This document shows positions 15,814 through 24,365 of a stretch of DNA of 48,724 bases, in pieces. How positions within the stretch are numbered: the first letter of the stretch is position 1; each line of letters starts with the position of its first letter. Below the pieces are notes generated by a model. It made no database searches. It was not told the DNA's origin and saw only the letters and a list, made by a program, of their open reading frames with translations. The position numbers and the translations under genes are program-made. The stretch covers positions 1 through 48,724 of the forward strand of contig NZ_CABUOL010000024.1 in the NCBI RefSeq assembly GCF_902493215.1. The letters are read 5' to 3'. This DNA comes from an uncultured Mediterranea sp. Its GTDB lineage: Bacteria; Bacteroidota; Bacteroidia; Bacteroidales; Bacteroidaceae.

Positions 15814-16746
15814 TTACTTTTTGTGCGGCGTTTCACGCAGCGTGTAGATCTTTGAACTCCAGGGTGAGTAGCTGCGTTTTACGCGGGTGATGGTCAATAC
15901 CGTATCTTCCACGTCATGCACGTCGTTCTGCATTTCGTGCATAGCCATGGCAATGGCGGCAAAGACTTCGCCCGGAGCACGTCCCAACTGTTTCTCTTTG
16001 GCTTCCTGCTTGTCGGTAATACCTTTTACCTTCATGGCGTTGCGTGCACTCAGGCTTACAGATACCTTACCGATGATGCGGAATGCGATGTAAAGCAGAA
16101 TCAGGCCGAGGAACACGACACTCATGGCCGAGATAGCCATGCCGATGCCCACGCTGTCGTGCTGTTCAAACTTCTCCATCTTGGCATTGCTGTCGATGGT
16201 CTTGTTGTTGGTACTTGGCGTAACATACTTGTCGTCAGAAGCACCTTTCACTTCCCATTCGGCAGCTGCGTCGTTCACGCGGGCATACGATTGGTCGGCT
16301 TTCAGGGCTCCGGCCGGTATTACAACCTGGTCCAGCAGCTTGCGTCCTGAATCGTAGAGACCAATCCAATTGCTGTTCTGCGTATCCAATGTGAAGTTGG
16401 TGTGGAATGTACCGCGGTTGGGCTTTCCGTCGGCCCAGAAGAGGGCATGCTGGCGGGGTCTTACCACGGTCAGTACATCTCCTTTCGGGATGAAATAGGA
16501 AACGGTATCGCCCGGCTGGCTGCTGAATTTCAGGTAACATCCTGCCAGGTCAGCGCTTCCGTATGATTTGTTGAATATTTCAATCCAAGCGCTGTGTATG
16601 CCGTAATCATCCTGAAAGTTGCTCTCGTTGTTTACAAGCACTTCATTCAGCAACAGCTTGCTGTTCGACTTCTCTTCCCCGCAGGAAGTGAAGAAGCCCA
16701 GTGCCAACGCCAATGAAAGAAATAGTCCGATATTAAACTTCTTCAT
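15814..16746 (-). CDS. OadG-like gamma subunit carrying an N-terminal lamin-tail-like domain
   Basis: A 310-residue protein. A lipoprotein-type signal (LGFFTSC) is followed by ~150 residues resembling a lamin-tail (LTD) domain: LLLNEVLVNNESNFQDDYG, then SAWIEIFNKS and ADLAGCYL. A single membrane segment (MAISAMSVVFLGLILLYIAF, about 208-227) and a short cytoplasmic tail resemble OadG, the small subunit that anchors Na+-pumping decarboxylases. ATG 16746 is preferred; an ATG at 16767 would add seven residues. Ordinary OadG proteins are about 80 residues, so the outer domain is an addition; its role is unknown, perhaps envelope anchoring. Confidence 0.8.
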   Translation of the reverse strand: MKKFNIGLFLSLALALGFFTSCGEEKSNSKLLLNEVLVNNESNFQDDYGIHSAWIEIFNKSYGSADLAGCYLKFSSQPGDTVSYFIPKGDVLTVVRPRQHALFWADGKPNRGTFHTNFTLDTQNSNWIGLYDSGRKLLDQVVIPAGALKADQSYARVNDAAAEWEVKGASDDKYVTPSTNNKTIDSNAKMEKFEQHDSVGIGMAISAMSVVFLGLILLYIAFRIIGKVSVSLSARNAMKVKGITDKQEAKEKQLGRAPGEVFAAIAMAMHEMQNDVHDVEDTVLTITRVKRSYSPWSSKIYTLRETPHKK

Positions 16747-16781
16747 AAAATTGATTTTAATTATCATGTTATCATTCTTCC

Positions 16782-18335
16782 TTAAAGCGGAATGTTTCCA
16801 TGCTTCTTGGCCGGATTCGAGAGTTTCTTGGTCTGCAGCTGCTGCAGGGCACGGATGATGCGGAAACGCGTGTTGCGCGGTTCGATAACGTCGTCGATGT
16901 AACCGTATTTGGCTGCATTGTACGGGTTGGCAAACAACTTCGTGTATTCTGCTTCCTTCTCTGCCAGAAACTCTGCGGGATTCTCGTGCTCTTTGGCTTC
17001 TCTTGCATACAGCACTTCTACAGCACCTGCACCACCCATAACGGCTATTTCGGCTGTAGGCCATGCATAGTTCATGTCGCCACGCAGCTGCTTGCAGCTC
17101 ATCACGATGTGCGAACCGCCGTACGACTTGCGCAGAGTAATGGTTACCTTGGGCACTGTAGCTTCGCCATAGGCGTAGAGCAGCTTGGCACCGTGCAGGA
17201 TGACTCCGTTGTATTCCTGACCTGTTCCCGGCAGGAAGCCCGGTACGTCTACCAGCGATACGATAGGAATATTGAAGGCATCGCAGAAGCGGACGAAACG
17301 TGCGCCTTTGCGCGATGCGTTGCTGTCCAATACACCGGCCAGATATTTCGGCTGGTTGGCTACGATACCCACAGACTGTCCGTTGAAACGGGCAAAACCG
17401 ATGATGATGTTCTTGGCATAGTCTTTCTGGATTTCCAGGAATTCACCGTTGTCCACGATGGCACCGATCACTTCATACATATCATACGGCTTGTTGGGGC
17501 TGTCGGGGATGATGTCGTTCAGTGAGTCTTCCAGACGGTCGATAGGATCCGTGCAGTCCACGTAGGGAGCCTCTTCCAGATTGTTTTGCGGAATGTAGCT
17601 CAAGAGCTTGCGGATCAGTGCCAGGGCATCCTCTTCCGTTGCGGCGGTGAAATGGGTTACACCCGATTTGGTAGAGTGAACACTTGCACCTCCCAGATTC
17701 TCCTGGCTTACGTCTTCACCGGTTACGGTCTTTACCACTTTGGGGCCGGTGAGGAACATATAGGATGTACCTTCCATCATCAGTGTGAAGTCAGTCAGGG
17801 CAGGCGAGTATACTGCACCACCGGCGCAGGGACCGAAGATTCCAGAAATCTGCGGGATCACACCCGAAGCCAGAATGTTACGCTGGAAAATCTCTGCGTA
17901 TCCGGCCAGTGCATTGATACCTTCCTGAATACGTGCACCACCCGAGTCGTTCAATCCGATTACAGGCGCACCCATCTTCATGGCCTTGTCCATGATGTGG
18001 CATATTTTCAGCGACATGGTTTCGGACAGCGAACCGGCCGATACCGTAAAGTCTTGTGCGAAGATGTATACCAGACGTCCGTCGATGGTACCGCAACCGG
18101 TAACCACGCCGTCGCCCGGATAATGCTTCTTCTCCATACCGAAGTTGGTGCAACGGTGTTCTACGAACATGTCCATTTCTTCGAAACTGCCCTCGTCCAG
18201 CAGCATGGCTATACGCTCGCGGGCTGTATATTTACCTTTCTCGTGTTGCTTGGCAATAGCCTTTTCGCCACCTCCCTGACGCGCTACGGCGCGACGGTCG
18301 ATAAGCTCTTTGATTTTCTCTAATTGATTGCTCAT
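16782..18335 (-). CDS. mmdA: Methylmalonyl-CoA decarboxylase alpha subunit / acyl-CoA carboxyltransferase
   Basis: A 517-residue biotin-dependent carboxyltransferase. Family signatures include TARERIAMLLDEGSF, GLNDSGGARIQEG, GPCAGGAVYSPALTDF and the C-terminal half motif VDVPGFLPGTGQEYNG, with KSYGGSHIVM. It moves the carboxyl group of (S)-methylmalonyl-CoA to biotin, releasing propionyl-CoA. The same family includes propionyl-CoA carboxylase beta subunits; the adjoining epimerase, biotin carrier and Na+-pump genes, and the lack of a biotin carboxylase, favour the decarboxylase direction. This is the propionate-forming end of the succinate pathway in Bacteroides. Confidence 0.92.
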   Translation of the reverse strand: MSNQLEKIKELIDRRAVARQGGGEKAIAKQHEKGKYTARERIAMLLDEGSFEEMDMFVEHRCTNFGMEKKHYPGDGVVTGCGTIDGRLVYIFAQDFTVSAGSLSETMSLKICHIMDKAMKMGAPVIGLNDSGGARIQEGINALAGYAEIFQRNILASGVIPQISGIFGPCAGGAVYSPALTDFTLMMEGTSYMFLTGPKVVKTVTGEDVSQENLGGASVHSTKSGVTHFTAATEEDALALIRKLLSYIPQNNLEEAPYVDCTDPIDRLEDSLNDIIPDSPNKPYDMYEVIGAIVDNGEFLEIQKDYAKNIIIGFARFNGQSVGIVANQPKYLAGVLDSNASRKGARFVRFCDAFNIPIVSLVDVPGFLPGTGQEYNGVILHGAKLLYAYGEATVPKVTITLRKSYGGSHIVMSCKQLRGDMNYAWPTAEIAVMGGAGAVEVLYAREAKEHENPAEFLAEKEAEYTKLFANPYNAAKYGYIDDVIEPRNTRFRIIRALQQLQTKKLSNPAKKHGNIPL

Positions 18336-18372
18336 CGTTATTAGAATTTAAATAATGTATGATTTGGGGTTA

Positions 18373-18455
18373 GTTGCAGGTAACGGGCTACAAGTTACAA
18401 GTCTCAACGGACGAATAAAACTAGCCCGTCACTTGTCGCTCGTAGCTCGTCACTC
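18373..18455. repeat. Fold-back structure built of degenerate 7-base units
   Basis: The gap between the epimerase and mmdA genes holds five consecutive heptamers on the left (GTTGCAG, GTAACGG, GCTACAA, GTTACAA, GTCTCAA; 18373-18407) and five on the right (CTAGCCC, GTCACTT, GTCGCTC, GTAGCTC, GTCACTC; 18421-18455) that are near reverse complements. The best stem is GTAACGGGCTA (18380-18390) with TAGCCCGTCAC (18422-18432), one mismatch. No T-run follows. Confidence 0.7.
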
Positions 18456-18457
18456 CT

Positions 18458-18874
18458 TTATTCCGGTTTCTCGCAAAGTTCGGTCAGCACACCCAACGTG
18501 GATTTCGGGTGGAGGAAGGCAATGTTCAGTCCTTCGGCACCTTTGCGCGGAGCTTTGTCTATCAGCCGGATGCCGGCAGCTTCAGCCGAAGCCAGTGCAT
18601 TGGCTACACCGTCTTCGATGGCAAAAGCCAGGTGGTGCATGCCGCCGTTACCGTTGTTCTTTTCAATGAATTTGGCGATGGTGCTGTCCGGCGAAGTCGG
18701 TTCCAGCAGTTCAATTTTTACGTCACCCACTTTCAGGAAAGCAGTTCTTACTTTCTGATCCTCAACAGTCTCGATGTTATAACACTTCAGGCCCAGTACG
18801 TTTTCGTAGTAGGGCAGGGCTTCTTCGATGCTTTTTACGGCAATGCCCAAATGCTCAATGTGTGAAATCTTCAT
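18458..18874 (-). CDS. mce: Methylmalonyl-CoA epimerase
   Basis: A 138-residue vicinal-oxygen-chelate fold protein. MKISHIEHLGIAVKS opens the first half, with the metal His at position 7 (IEHLG); MHHLAFAIEDG gives a later metal site and the C-terminal PKSTLGVLTELCE a third acidic ligand. It interconverts (R)- and (S)-methylmalonyl-CoA, feeding the decarboxylase encoded downstream. ATG 18874 begins the standard N-terminus; the 32 codons upstream in frame are not conserved-looking. The gap to mmdA (122 bases) contains the heptamer fold-back. Confidence 0.93.
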   Translation of the reverse strand: MKISHIEHLGIAVKSIEEALPYYENVLGLKCYNIETVEDQKVRTAFLKVGDVKIELLEPTSPDSTIAKFIEKNNGNGGMHHLAFAIEDGVANALASAEAAGIRLIDKAPRKGAEGLNIAFLHPKSTLGVLTELCEKPE

Positions 18875-19055
18875 AACTTTATTTTTTAAATCGTAGGTTG
18901 TACTTTTACAAGTCTCTAAAATTGGTACAAAGAAAGCGATTTCTTGGCGAATAGAGAAATATTTCCGCAATTAATTTAAACTGCTGAATCCTCCTTTTAT
19001 ATCTTAAAAGTCTTTTATTGAATAAATAAGGTACTAGCTTTAATTGGTTGTGAAA

Positions 19056-19086
19056 CTTGTTTTCTCCGTTTTTCTCCGTACTTTTG
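19056..19086 (+). promoter_or_regulatory. Bacteroides-type promoter of the antiporter gene
   Basis: CTTG (19056-19059), 19 bases, TACTTTTG (19079-19086). The -7 box matches TANNTTTG exactly; the -33 has one mismatch. The start codon is 27 bases beyond. Confidence 0.6.
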
Positions 19087-19113
19087 TCTGCAGAAACGGA
19101 ATAAGCACGAAAT

Positions 19114-21369
19114 ATGTCACATTTGGCTACATTGATCAGTGATTTGGCCCTGATATTGGTCTGTGCGGGGCTGATGACGTTATTGTTTAAGAAACTCAAG
19201 CAACCGTTGGTGCTGGGCTATGTGGTGGCCGGTTTTCTGGCCAGTCCGCACATGCCTTACACGCCTTCGGTGATGGATACGGCAAACATCCAGACGTGGG
19301 CCGACATCGGCGTTGTCTTCCTGCTCTTTGCCCTTGGTCTCGATTTCAGTCTGAAGAAGATTGCCAAGGTAGGCGGTGCGGCTGTCATTGCCGCCTGTAC
19401 CATTATTTTCTGTATGATTCTGCTGGGGATTGCGGTCGGCACGGGGTTCGGTTGGAAACGTATGGACTGTATCTTTTTGGGTGGAATGATTGCCATGTCG
19501 TCTACGACCATTATCTATAAGGCATTCGACGATTTGGGGCTGCGCAAAAAGCAGTTTGCGGGCCTGGTACTCAGTGTGCTGATTCTCGAAGATATTCTTG
19601 CCATCGTGCTCATGGTGATGCTTTCTACGATGGCAGCCAGCCACAATTTCGAAGGAGCCGAGATGATGGAGAGCATCCTGAAGCTGATGTTCTTCCTGGT
19701 CTTGTGGTTTGTGGTAGGTATCTATCTCATTCCCGGCTTGTTGAAGCGTTGCCGAAAACTGATGAGCGACGAAACCTTGCTGATTGTTTCGCTGGGCTTA
19801 TGCTTTGCCATGGTAGTCATCGCTTCCCAAACCGGTTTCTCGCCGGCATTCGGTGCTTTCATTATGGGTTCCATTCTGGCAGAAACGGCCGAAGCCGAAT
19901 CTATCGAGCGTTTGGTCAATCCGGTGAAAGACCTCTTCGGTGCCGTCTTTTTCGTTTCGGTAGGTATGATGGTCGATCCGGCTATGATTGTCCAGTATGC
20001 CGGTCCCATTCTGGCCATCACTTTGGCTGTCATATTGGGGCAGGCCGTTTTCGGAACCTTGGGTGTGTTGCTTTCAGGCCAGCCGTTGAAGATGGCCATG
20101 CAGTGCGGTTTCAGCCTGACGCAGATCGGTGAGTTTGCCTTCATTATCGCTTCTTTGGGTGTATCTCTGAAGGTGACGAGCGATTTCCTTTATCCCATTG
20201 TAGTGGCGGTATCGGTCATCACGACTTTCCTCACGCCCTATATGATTCGTCTGGCCGGACCGGCTTCTACTTTTGTAGACAGCCATTTGCCCGAACGGTG
20301 GCATGTATGGCTCGAACGTTATGCCAACGGTTCGCATACGGTCAATCACGAGAGCTTGTGGAAGCGGCTGATTGTATCGCTGGTACGTATAACCGTTGTC
20401 TATTCCATTGTGAGCATTGCGGTAATAGCCATTGCTTTCCGTTTGCTGGTTCCTCTGTTGCGCGAGGCATTGCCGGGTATATGGGGCTCGTTGGTTGCCG
20501 CACTCATCATTGTGTTGGGTATTTCGCCCTTCTTGCGGGCCATCATGATCAAGAAAAACCATTCGGTCGAGTTTACGACTTTGTGGAAAGAAAGCCGTGC
20601 CAATCGTGCCCCGCTCGTAGCCACCATTATTTTGCGTATTCTGGTTGCGGCCGGTTTTGTCATGTTTGTGATAGGCGGATTGTTCAAGATGTCCATCGGA
20701 CTGGTGCTGGGGGTAGCCGTGTTGCTTCTGATTCTGATGATTATGTCGCGCCAGCTGAAAAAGCAGTCTATCCTGATAGAGCGTACCTTCTTTCAGAATT
20801 TGCGCTATCGGGACATGCGGGCGGAATATATGGGCGAAAAGAAACCCGAATATGCCGGTCGCCTGCTATCGCGCGATTTGCATTTGACCGACTATGTGGT
20901 ACCGGCCGAAGCCGAATGGGCAGGCCGGACGTTGGGCGAACTGAGTTTTGGCAGCAGGTATGGAGTTCATGTCGTATCCATTCTGAGGGGAAAAAGACGT
21001 TTTAATATACCGGGTGCTTCTGTCCGGTTGTTCCCTCAGGATAAAATCCAGGTGATAGGTACCGATGAAGAATTGGCCGTTTTCAGCAAGGACATGGAGC
21101 AGGCTTCAGCGCTGGATACCGATGTGGTGGAAAAGAGCGAAACGATACTGAGGCAGTTCAAGGTCGATGAAAATTCTCCTTTCTTGGGCAAGACATTGCG
21201 CGAAGCAGGCATACGCGAACAATATCATTGCCTCATTGTAGGCGTGGAGCGTAGCGACGAAACCCTTCATGCCCCCGATCCTCGCGAACCTTTTATGGTG
21301 GATGATGTGGTATGGGTAGTCGGCGAAAGCGAGGATGTCTATAAACTGGTCAACGAACAGGCCGGGTAG
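19114..21369 (+). CDS. Kef-type cation:proton antiporter with C-terminal TrkA-C domains
   Basis: A 751-residue membrane protein. The first ~390 residues are a CPA2 Na+/H+ exchanger-like domain with some 12 segments (PLVLGYVVAGFLASPHMPYT, GVVFLLFALGLDFSL, SVLILEDILAIVLM, the paired FSPAFGAFIMGSILAE). A second hydrophobic block (about 420-550) follows, then two TrkA-C-like regulatory segments (about 590-660 and 675-750; e.g. GVHVVSILRGKRRFNIPGA). No TrkA-N/NAD-binding Rossmann domain is evident, so gating by NAD or glutathione as in KefC is not supported. Role: K+ or Na+ efflux coupled to proton entry in pH and ion homeostasis. Confidence 0.88.
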   Translation: MSHLATLISDLALILVCAGLMTLLFKKLKQPLVLGYVVAGFLASPHMPYTPSVMDTANIQTWADIGVVFLLFALGLDFSLKKIAKVGGAAVIAACTIIFCMILLGIAVGTGFGWKRMDCIFLGGMIAMSSTTIIYKAFDDLGLRKKQFAGLVLSVLILEDILAIVLMVMLSTMAASHNFEGAEMMESILKLMFFLVLWFVVGIYLIPGLLKRCRKLMSDETLLIVSLGLCFAMVVIASQTGFSPAFGAFIMGSILAETAEAESIERLVNPVKDLFGAVFFVSVGMMVDPAMIVQYAGPILAITLAVILGQAVFGTLGVLLSGQPLKMAMQCGFSLTQIGEFAFIIASLGVSLKVTSDFLYPIVVAVSVITTFLTPYMIRLAGPASTFVDSHLPERWHVWLERYANGSHTVNHESLWKRLIVSLVRITVVYSIVSIAVIAIAFRLLVPLLREALPGIWGSLVAALIIVLGISPFLRAIMIKKNHSVEFTTLWKESRANRAPLVATIILRILVAAGFVMFVIGGLFKMSIGLVLGVAVLLLILMIMSRQLKKQSILIERTFFQNLRYRDMRAEYMGEKKPEYAGRLLSRDLHLTDYVVPAEAEWAGRTLGELSFGSRYGVHVVSILRGKRRFNIPGASVRLFPQDKIQVIGTDEELAVFSKDMEQASALDTDVVEKSETILRQFKVDENSPFLGKTLREAGIREQYHCLIVGVERSDETLHAPDPREPFMVDDVVWVVGESEDVYKLVNEQAG

Positions 21370-21390
21370 TATAGACCATCCTCGTTCTTG

Positions 21391-22380
21391 TCATAACTTT
21401 CCTAATATTTTGTCCATTACCCAGTTGGTCAGTGTGGCGCTTTCGCCGTCGCAGGTGCAGACCGACTTGCCCAGCAGATGGTCTACCACAGCTTGGATAA
21501 GGGGTTGCTGTACGTAAAGCGGGTTGTCTACAGGTATCTCCTCACGTCCTCTTTCGGTATGCAGGGCAATGGGGTCGTAGGTAAAGACAGAGAAACAAAT
21601 CATTCCTTTGTCGCCGATGATCTCGATGCGGTCTTCGCGGGCAGAGTCGTCGGCCACGAAACACCATGAACCGCTTCCCACCAGTCCGTTGTCAAACTGG
21701 AAACAGGCGCTGATGGTATCTTCCGCCTGATAGAGGCCGCCTCGGTTGCTCTTGTAGCCGCTGGCTTCCAGGATACAACCGAAGATTTCTTGCAGAAGGT
21801 CTATCTGATGGGGAGCCAGGTCGTAGAAGTATCCTCCTCCGGCAATGTCGGGTTGCACACGCCAGGGCAGGTTCTCACGATTGTAATCCAGGTTGCGGGG
21901 CGGCTGTGCAAAGCGGATCTGAATGTTGATGACATTGCCTATGGTCCCTTCTTCGACGAGCGACTTTACCTTTTGGAAATAGGGCAGGTAGCGGCGATAG
22001 TAGGCCACAAAGCAAGGCACGCCTGTCTCTTGCGAGATGCGGTTGATGCGGCAGCACTCTTCGTAGGTCACGGCCATCGGCTTTTCGATGTAGACCGGCT
22101 TGCCCGCCTTCATGGCCATAATGGCATACGTGGCATGCGAAGATGGGGGGGTGGCAATGTAGACGGCATTCACGTCGTCGTCATCTACCAGTTCCTGTGC
22201 GTCGTCATACCATTTGGGGATGTTCCGTTCCTTGGCATACGCTTTGGCTTTGGCTCCGTTGCGGCTCATGACGGCCACTACTTCGGAGCCTTCTATCTTC
22301 TGGAAAGCAGGCCCGCTCTTGTATTTGGTCACTTCTCCGCAACCGATGAAGCCCCATCTGATTTTGTCTCTTTTCATCAT
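21391..22380 (-). CDS. Gfo/Idh/MocA family oxidoreductase
   Basis: A 329-residue protein. The N-terminal Rossmann fold shows IRWGFIGCGEVTKYKSGP (residues about 7-24) and the hallmark EKPMAVTYEE (about 99-108). The C-terminal domain carries GGGYFYDLAPHQIDLLQEIFG, the usual conserved GG..D..H segment with its putative catalytic His. Members oxidise or reduce sugars, inositols or related compounds with NAD(P); the substrate is not deducible. It is followed convergently by the antiporter gene, whose stop is 21 bases away. Two ATGs are adjacent (22380 and 22377). Confidence 0.9.
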   Translation of the reverse strand: MMKRDKIRWGFIGCGEVTKYKSGPAFQKIEGSEVVAVMSRNGAKAKAYAKERNIPKWYDDAQELVDDDDVNAVYIATPPSSHATYAIMAMKAGKPVYIEKPMAVTYEECCRINRISQETGVPCFVAYYRRYLPYFQKVKSLVEEGTIGNVINIQIRFAQPPRNLDYNRENLPWRVQPDIAGGGYFYDLAPHQIDLLQEIFGCILEASGYKSNRGGLYQAEDTISACFQFDNGLVGSGSWCFVADDSAREDRIEIIGDKGMICFSVFTYDPIALHTERGREEIPVDNPLYVQQPLIQAVVDHLLGKSVCTCDGESATLTNWVMDKILGKL

Positions 22381-22408
22381 TGTAGTATAGATGTCTTTAA
22401 CTTCTTAT

Positions 22409-22837
22409 TCAATCCTCCTCCTCGTCATCAAAGTCAAATTCAAAATCGAAGTCGTCCATAAACTCTGGCGTTGTGAACTCTTCCAGGCTTCGGCGATCCT
22501 TCTTGGTGGGACGTCCCGTACCTTTGGCACGGTTCACGAAGCCGCTGACGCGGCTCATCTCCAGCAGTTCGTACTGGTCGGGCGTCGTCACGTTTTCCAT
22601 CATTTCGGATACCAGTTTGGCGCCCACTCGTTTTTCAATGGTTTGGAGCACTTTGAACGAGTAGGTGATGGGCGGCTTGCGCACCTGTACGATGTCGCCC
22701 GGCTTTACCATGCGGGCAGCTTTGGCTTGTGCGCCGTTGATGCTGATGCGGCCTTTCTTGCAGGCTTCGGCGGCGATGGTACGTGTCTTGAAGATACGCA
22801 CAGCCCACATCCATTTGTCTATGCGTGCTTCACTCAT
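22409..22837 (-). CDS. hslR: RNA-binding S4 domain protein (Hsp15-like)
   Basis: A 142-residue protein. The S4 RNA-binding domain occupies about residues 3-65 (RIDKWMWAVRIFKTRTIAAE, then KKGRISINGAQAKAARMVKPGD). The tail is Lys-rich, then strongly acidic (last ~20 residues almost all Asp, Glu, Phe). Hsp15 binds stalled 50S subunits carrying peptidyl-tRNA. Its start overlaps the stop of pth by 4 bases (ATGA type), and pth also acts on peptidyl-tRNA, so the pairing makes functional sense. The acidic tail is longer than in the E. coli protein. Confidence 0.88.
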   Translation of the reverse strand: MSEARIDKWMWAVRIFKTRTIAAEACKKGRISINGAQAKAARMVKPGDIVQVRKPPITYSFKVLQTIEKRVGAKLVSEMMENVTTPDQYELLEMSRVSGFVNRAKGTGRPTKKDRRSLEEFTTPEFMDDFDFEFDFDDEEED

Positions 22838-23397
22838 TTCTTGTTGAATTGGTTCATGGTTATGTCGATGCCTGCCAGGCAGAAACTTTTCACGATCTCG
22901 CCGGCTGTTTTCAGCCGTTCGGGCATGGTCTTCCAGTCTTCGTCCGAGAAGTGTCCCAGCACATAATCCACCTGTCCGCCGCGGGGAAAGTCGTTGCCGA
23001 TGCCGAAGCGCAGGCGGGCATAGTTCTGTGTGCCCAGTGTGGCGGCAATGTGTTTCAGCCCGTTGTGGCCCGCGTCGCTTCCTTTTCCTTTCAGACGCAG
23101 GGTGCCGAAGGGTAGGGCAAGGTCGTCTACGACGATGAGTGTATTCTCCAGTGGGATGTTCTCTTTCTGCATCCAGTAGCGCACGGCGTTGCCGCTGAGA
23201 TTCATGTAGGTTGACGGCTTGAGCAGCAATAGCTGGCGTCCTTTGACCGACAGGGTAGTGGTGAAGCCGTAACGGCCGTCCTTAAAGGTGGCACCTGCTT
23301 CCTGAGCCAATGCGTCTACCACCATGAAGCCTATGTTGTGACGGGTTTCGTGATATTCGGGGCCTATGTTTCCAAGGCCTACAATCAGGTATTTCAT
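22834..23397 (-). CDS. pth: Peptidyl-tRNA hydrolase
   Basis: A 187-residue protein of normal length. LIVGLGNIGPEYHETRHNIGFMVVD at the N-terminus contains the catalytic His (residue 20) and Asn10; LLLKPSTYMNLSG and VVDDLALPFG with GSDAGHNGLKHI are the other signatures. It cleaves the ester bond between nascent peptide and tRNA to recycle tRNAs from aborted translation. It is followed by hslR with a 4-base overlap. Confidence 0.96.
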   Translation of the reverse strand: MKYLIVGLGNIGPEYHETRHNIGFMVVDALAQEAGATFKDGRYGFTTTLSVKGRQLLLLKPSTYMNLSGNAVRYWMQKENIPLENTLIVVDDLALPFGTLRLKGKGSDAGHNGLKHIAATLGTQNYARLRFGIGNDFPRGGQVDYVLGHFSDEDWKTMPERLKTAGEIVKSFCLAGIDITMNQFNKK

Positions 23398-23425
23398 TTC
23401 GTTTTCAGTTTAGTGGGGCGGAAGA

Positions 23426-23491
23426 AAAGCATTGCTTTCCTTGGCGTATCCCATTGTTTTCCTTCGGACAATCCATTGTTTTCCCTGGAAA
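23426..23491. repeat. Tandem array, 22-base period, three units
   Basis: Units start at 23426, 23448 and 23470. Shared pieces are (A)NCATTG, then TTTTCC or CTTTCC, then TTGG or TCGG. The first unit (AAAGCATTGCTTTCC) is nearly identical to the first unit of the array at 38229. The array lies between pth and the rplY terminator. Confidence 0.75.
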
Positions 23492-23514
23492 AGGCGGATG
23501 TGGTGTCCGGCCGA

Positions 23515-23591
23515 TAAAAAAAGGACGCGGATTATCGCAGATTTCCGCGGATTGTGTAAACCAAACCAGCGTCTCTGCGTTAATCCGCGTC
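23515..23591 (-). terminator. Terminator of rplY made of a long near-perfect inverted repeat
   Basis: GACGCGGATTATCGCAGA (23524-23541) and TCTGCGTTAATCCGCGTC (23574-23591) pair over 18 bases with one mismatch, and a T-run follows on the minus strand. The loop contains a further TTTCCGCGGATT segment. The GCGGATT words suggest a dispersed repeat used as a terminator. Confidence 0.75.
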
Positions 23592-23633
23592 TTTCTTGTT
23601 TCGTTTATCCTTGTTTCAGAAGGAACGTACCGA

Positions 23634-24224
23634 TTAGTTGTTTGCGGCAGCGGCAGCACCTCTTGCGGCACGTGTCAGCTTAACGGCGCAAACGACAGCT
23701 TCTTTGGCGTTCATCAGCTCCAAGCCTTCGTAGCTCAGTTCGCCAACCTTGATAGTCTTGCCCAGACCCAGGTGAGAAACGTTTACTACCAGCTTTTCGG
23801 GGATAACGTTGTAGAGAGCTTTCACTTTCAGCTTGCGCATCTGCAGAGCCAGCTTACCACCGGCCTTCACACCTTCTGCCAGACCTTCGAGCTGTACGGG
23901 AACTTCCATTACGATAGGTTTGGCTTCGTCGATCTGATAGAAGTCAACGTGCAGGATGGTGTCCTTTACAGGGTGGAACTGGATATCCTTCATGATGGCG
24001 TTGTACTTCTTGCCGTCGATTACGAGGTCTACTACGTAGATGTGCGGCGTATAAACCAGGTTGCGCAGGCCGTCTGCCGTTACAGTAAAGTGGATGTTTT
24101 CGCCACCACCGTAGAGTACGCAGGGTACGCCGTTGTTTTTACGAATGGCCTTCAAGGCTCTTGCCTGTTCCGAAGAACGCTCTGCAATGGTTCTTGCAGT
24201 TCCTTTTACTTCAATTGATTTCAT
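23634..24224 (-). CDS. rplY: 50S ribosomal protein L25 / general stress protein Ctc
   Basis: A 196-residue long form of L25. The N-terminal domain (about 1-95) shows MKSIEVKGTARTIAERSSEQ, then RKNNGVPCVLYGG and the 5S rRNA-binding surface; the C-terminal CTC domain (about 100-190) contains VDFYQIDEAKPIVMEVPVQL and EGLAEGVKAGGKL. It binds 5S rRNA in the large subunit. The tail is Ala-rich. It has its own promoter and terminator, and is two genes from pth, a common neighbour of ctc/rplY. Confidence 0.95.
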   Translation of the reverse strand: MKSIEVKGTARTIAERSSEQARALKAIRKNNGVPCVLYGGGENIHFTVTADGLRNLVYTPHIYVVDLVIDGKKYNAIMKDIQFHPVKDTILHVDFYQIDEAKPIVMEVPVQLEGLAEGVKAGGKLALQMRKLKVKALYNVIPEKLVVNVSHLGLGKTIKVGELSYEGLELMNAKEAVVCAVKLTRAARGAAAAANN

Positions 24225-24325
24225 TTGAACAAATTTTTTGTGTTACTCTAAATTAAGTAGTTGTTTTTGCTTAATTCACCATCACACGATGCGGCGCGGC
24301 CGCATAATGCTGTAAAAAAGCGGTG

Positions 24326-24356
24326 CAAAAGTACTGCTTCTTTTTGAATAATCAAA
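24326..24356 (-). promoter_or_regulatory. Bacteroides-type promoter of rplY
   Basis: On the minus strand TTTG (24353-24356) and TACTTTTG (24326-24333) with exactly 19 bases between. The leader to the start codon is about 100 bases and includes a GC-rich palindromic stretch near 24290-24303. Confidence 0.8.
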
Positions 24357-24365
24357 GGGTTGCGC

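Noticed and set aside
16747..17064. N-terminal extension of the OadG-like protein
   Set aside because: The extended frame overlaps mmdA and is Arg/Ser-rich; the ATG at 16746 gives a proper lipoprotein signal.
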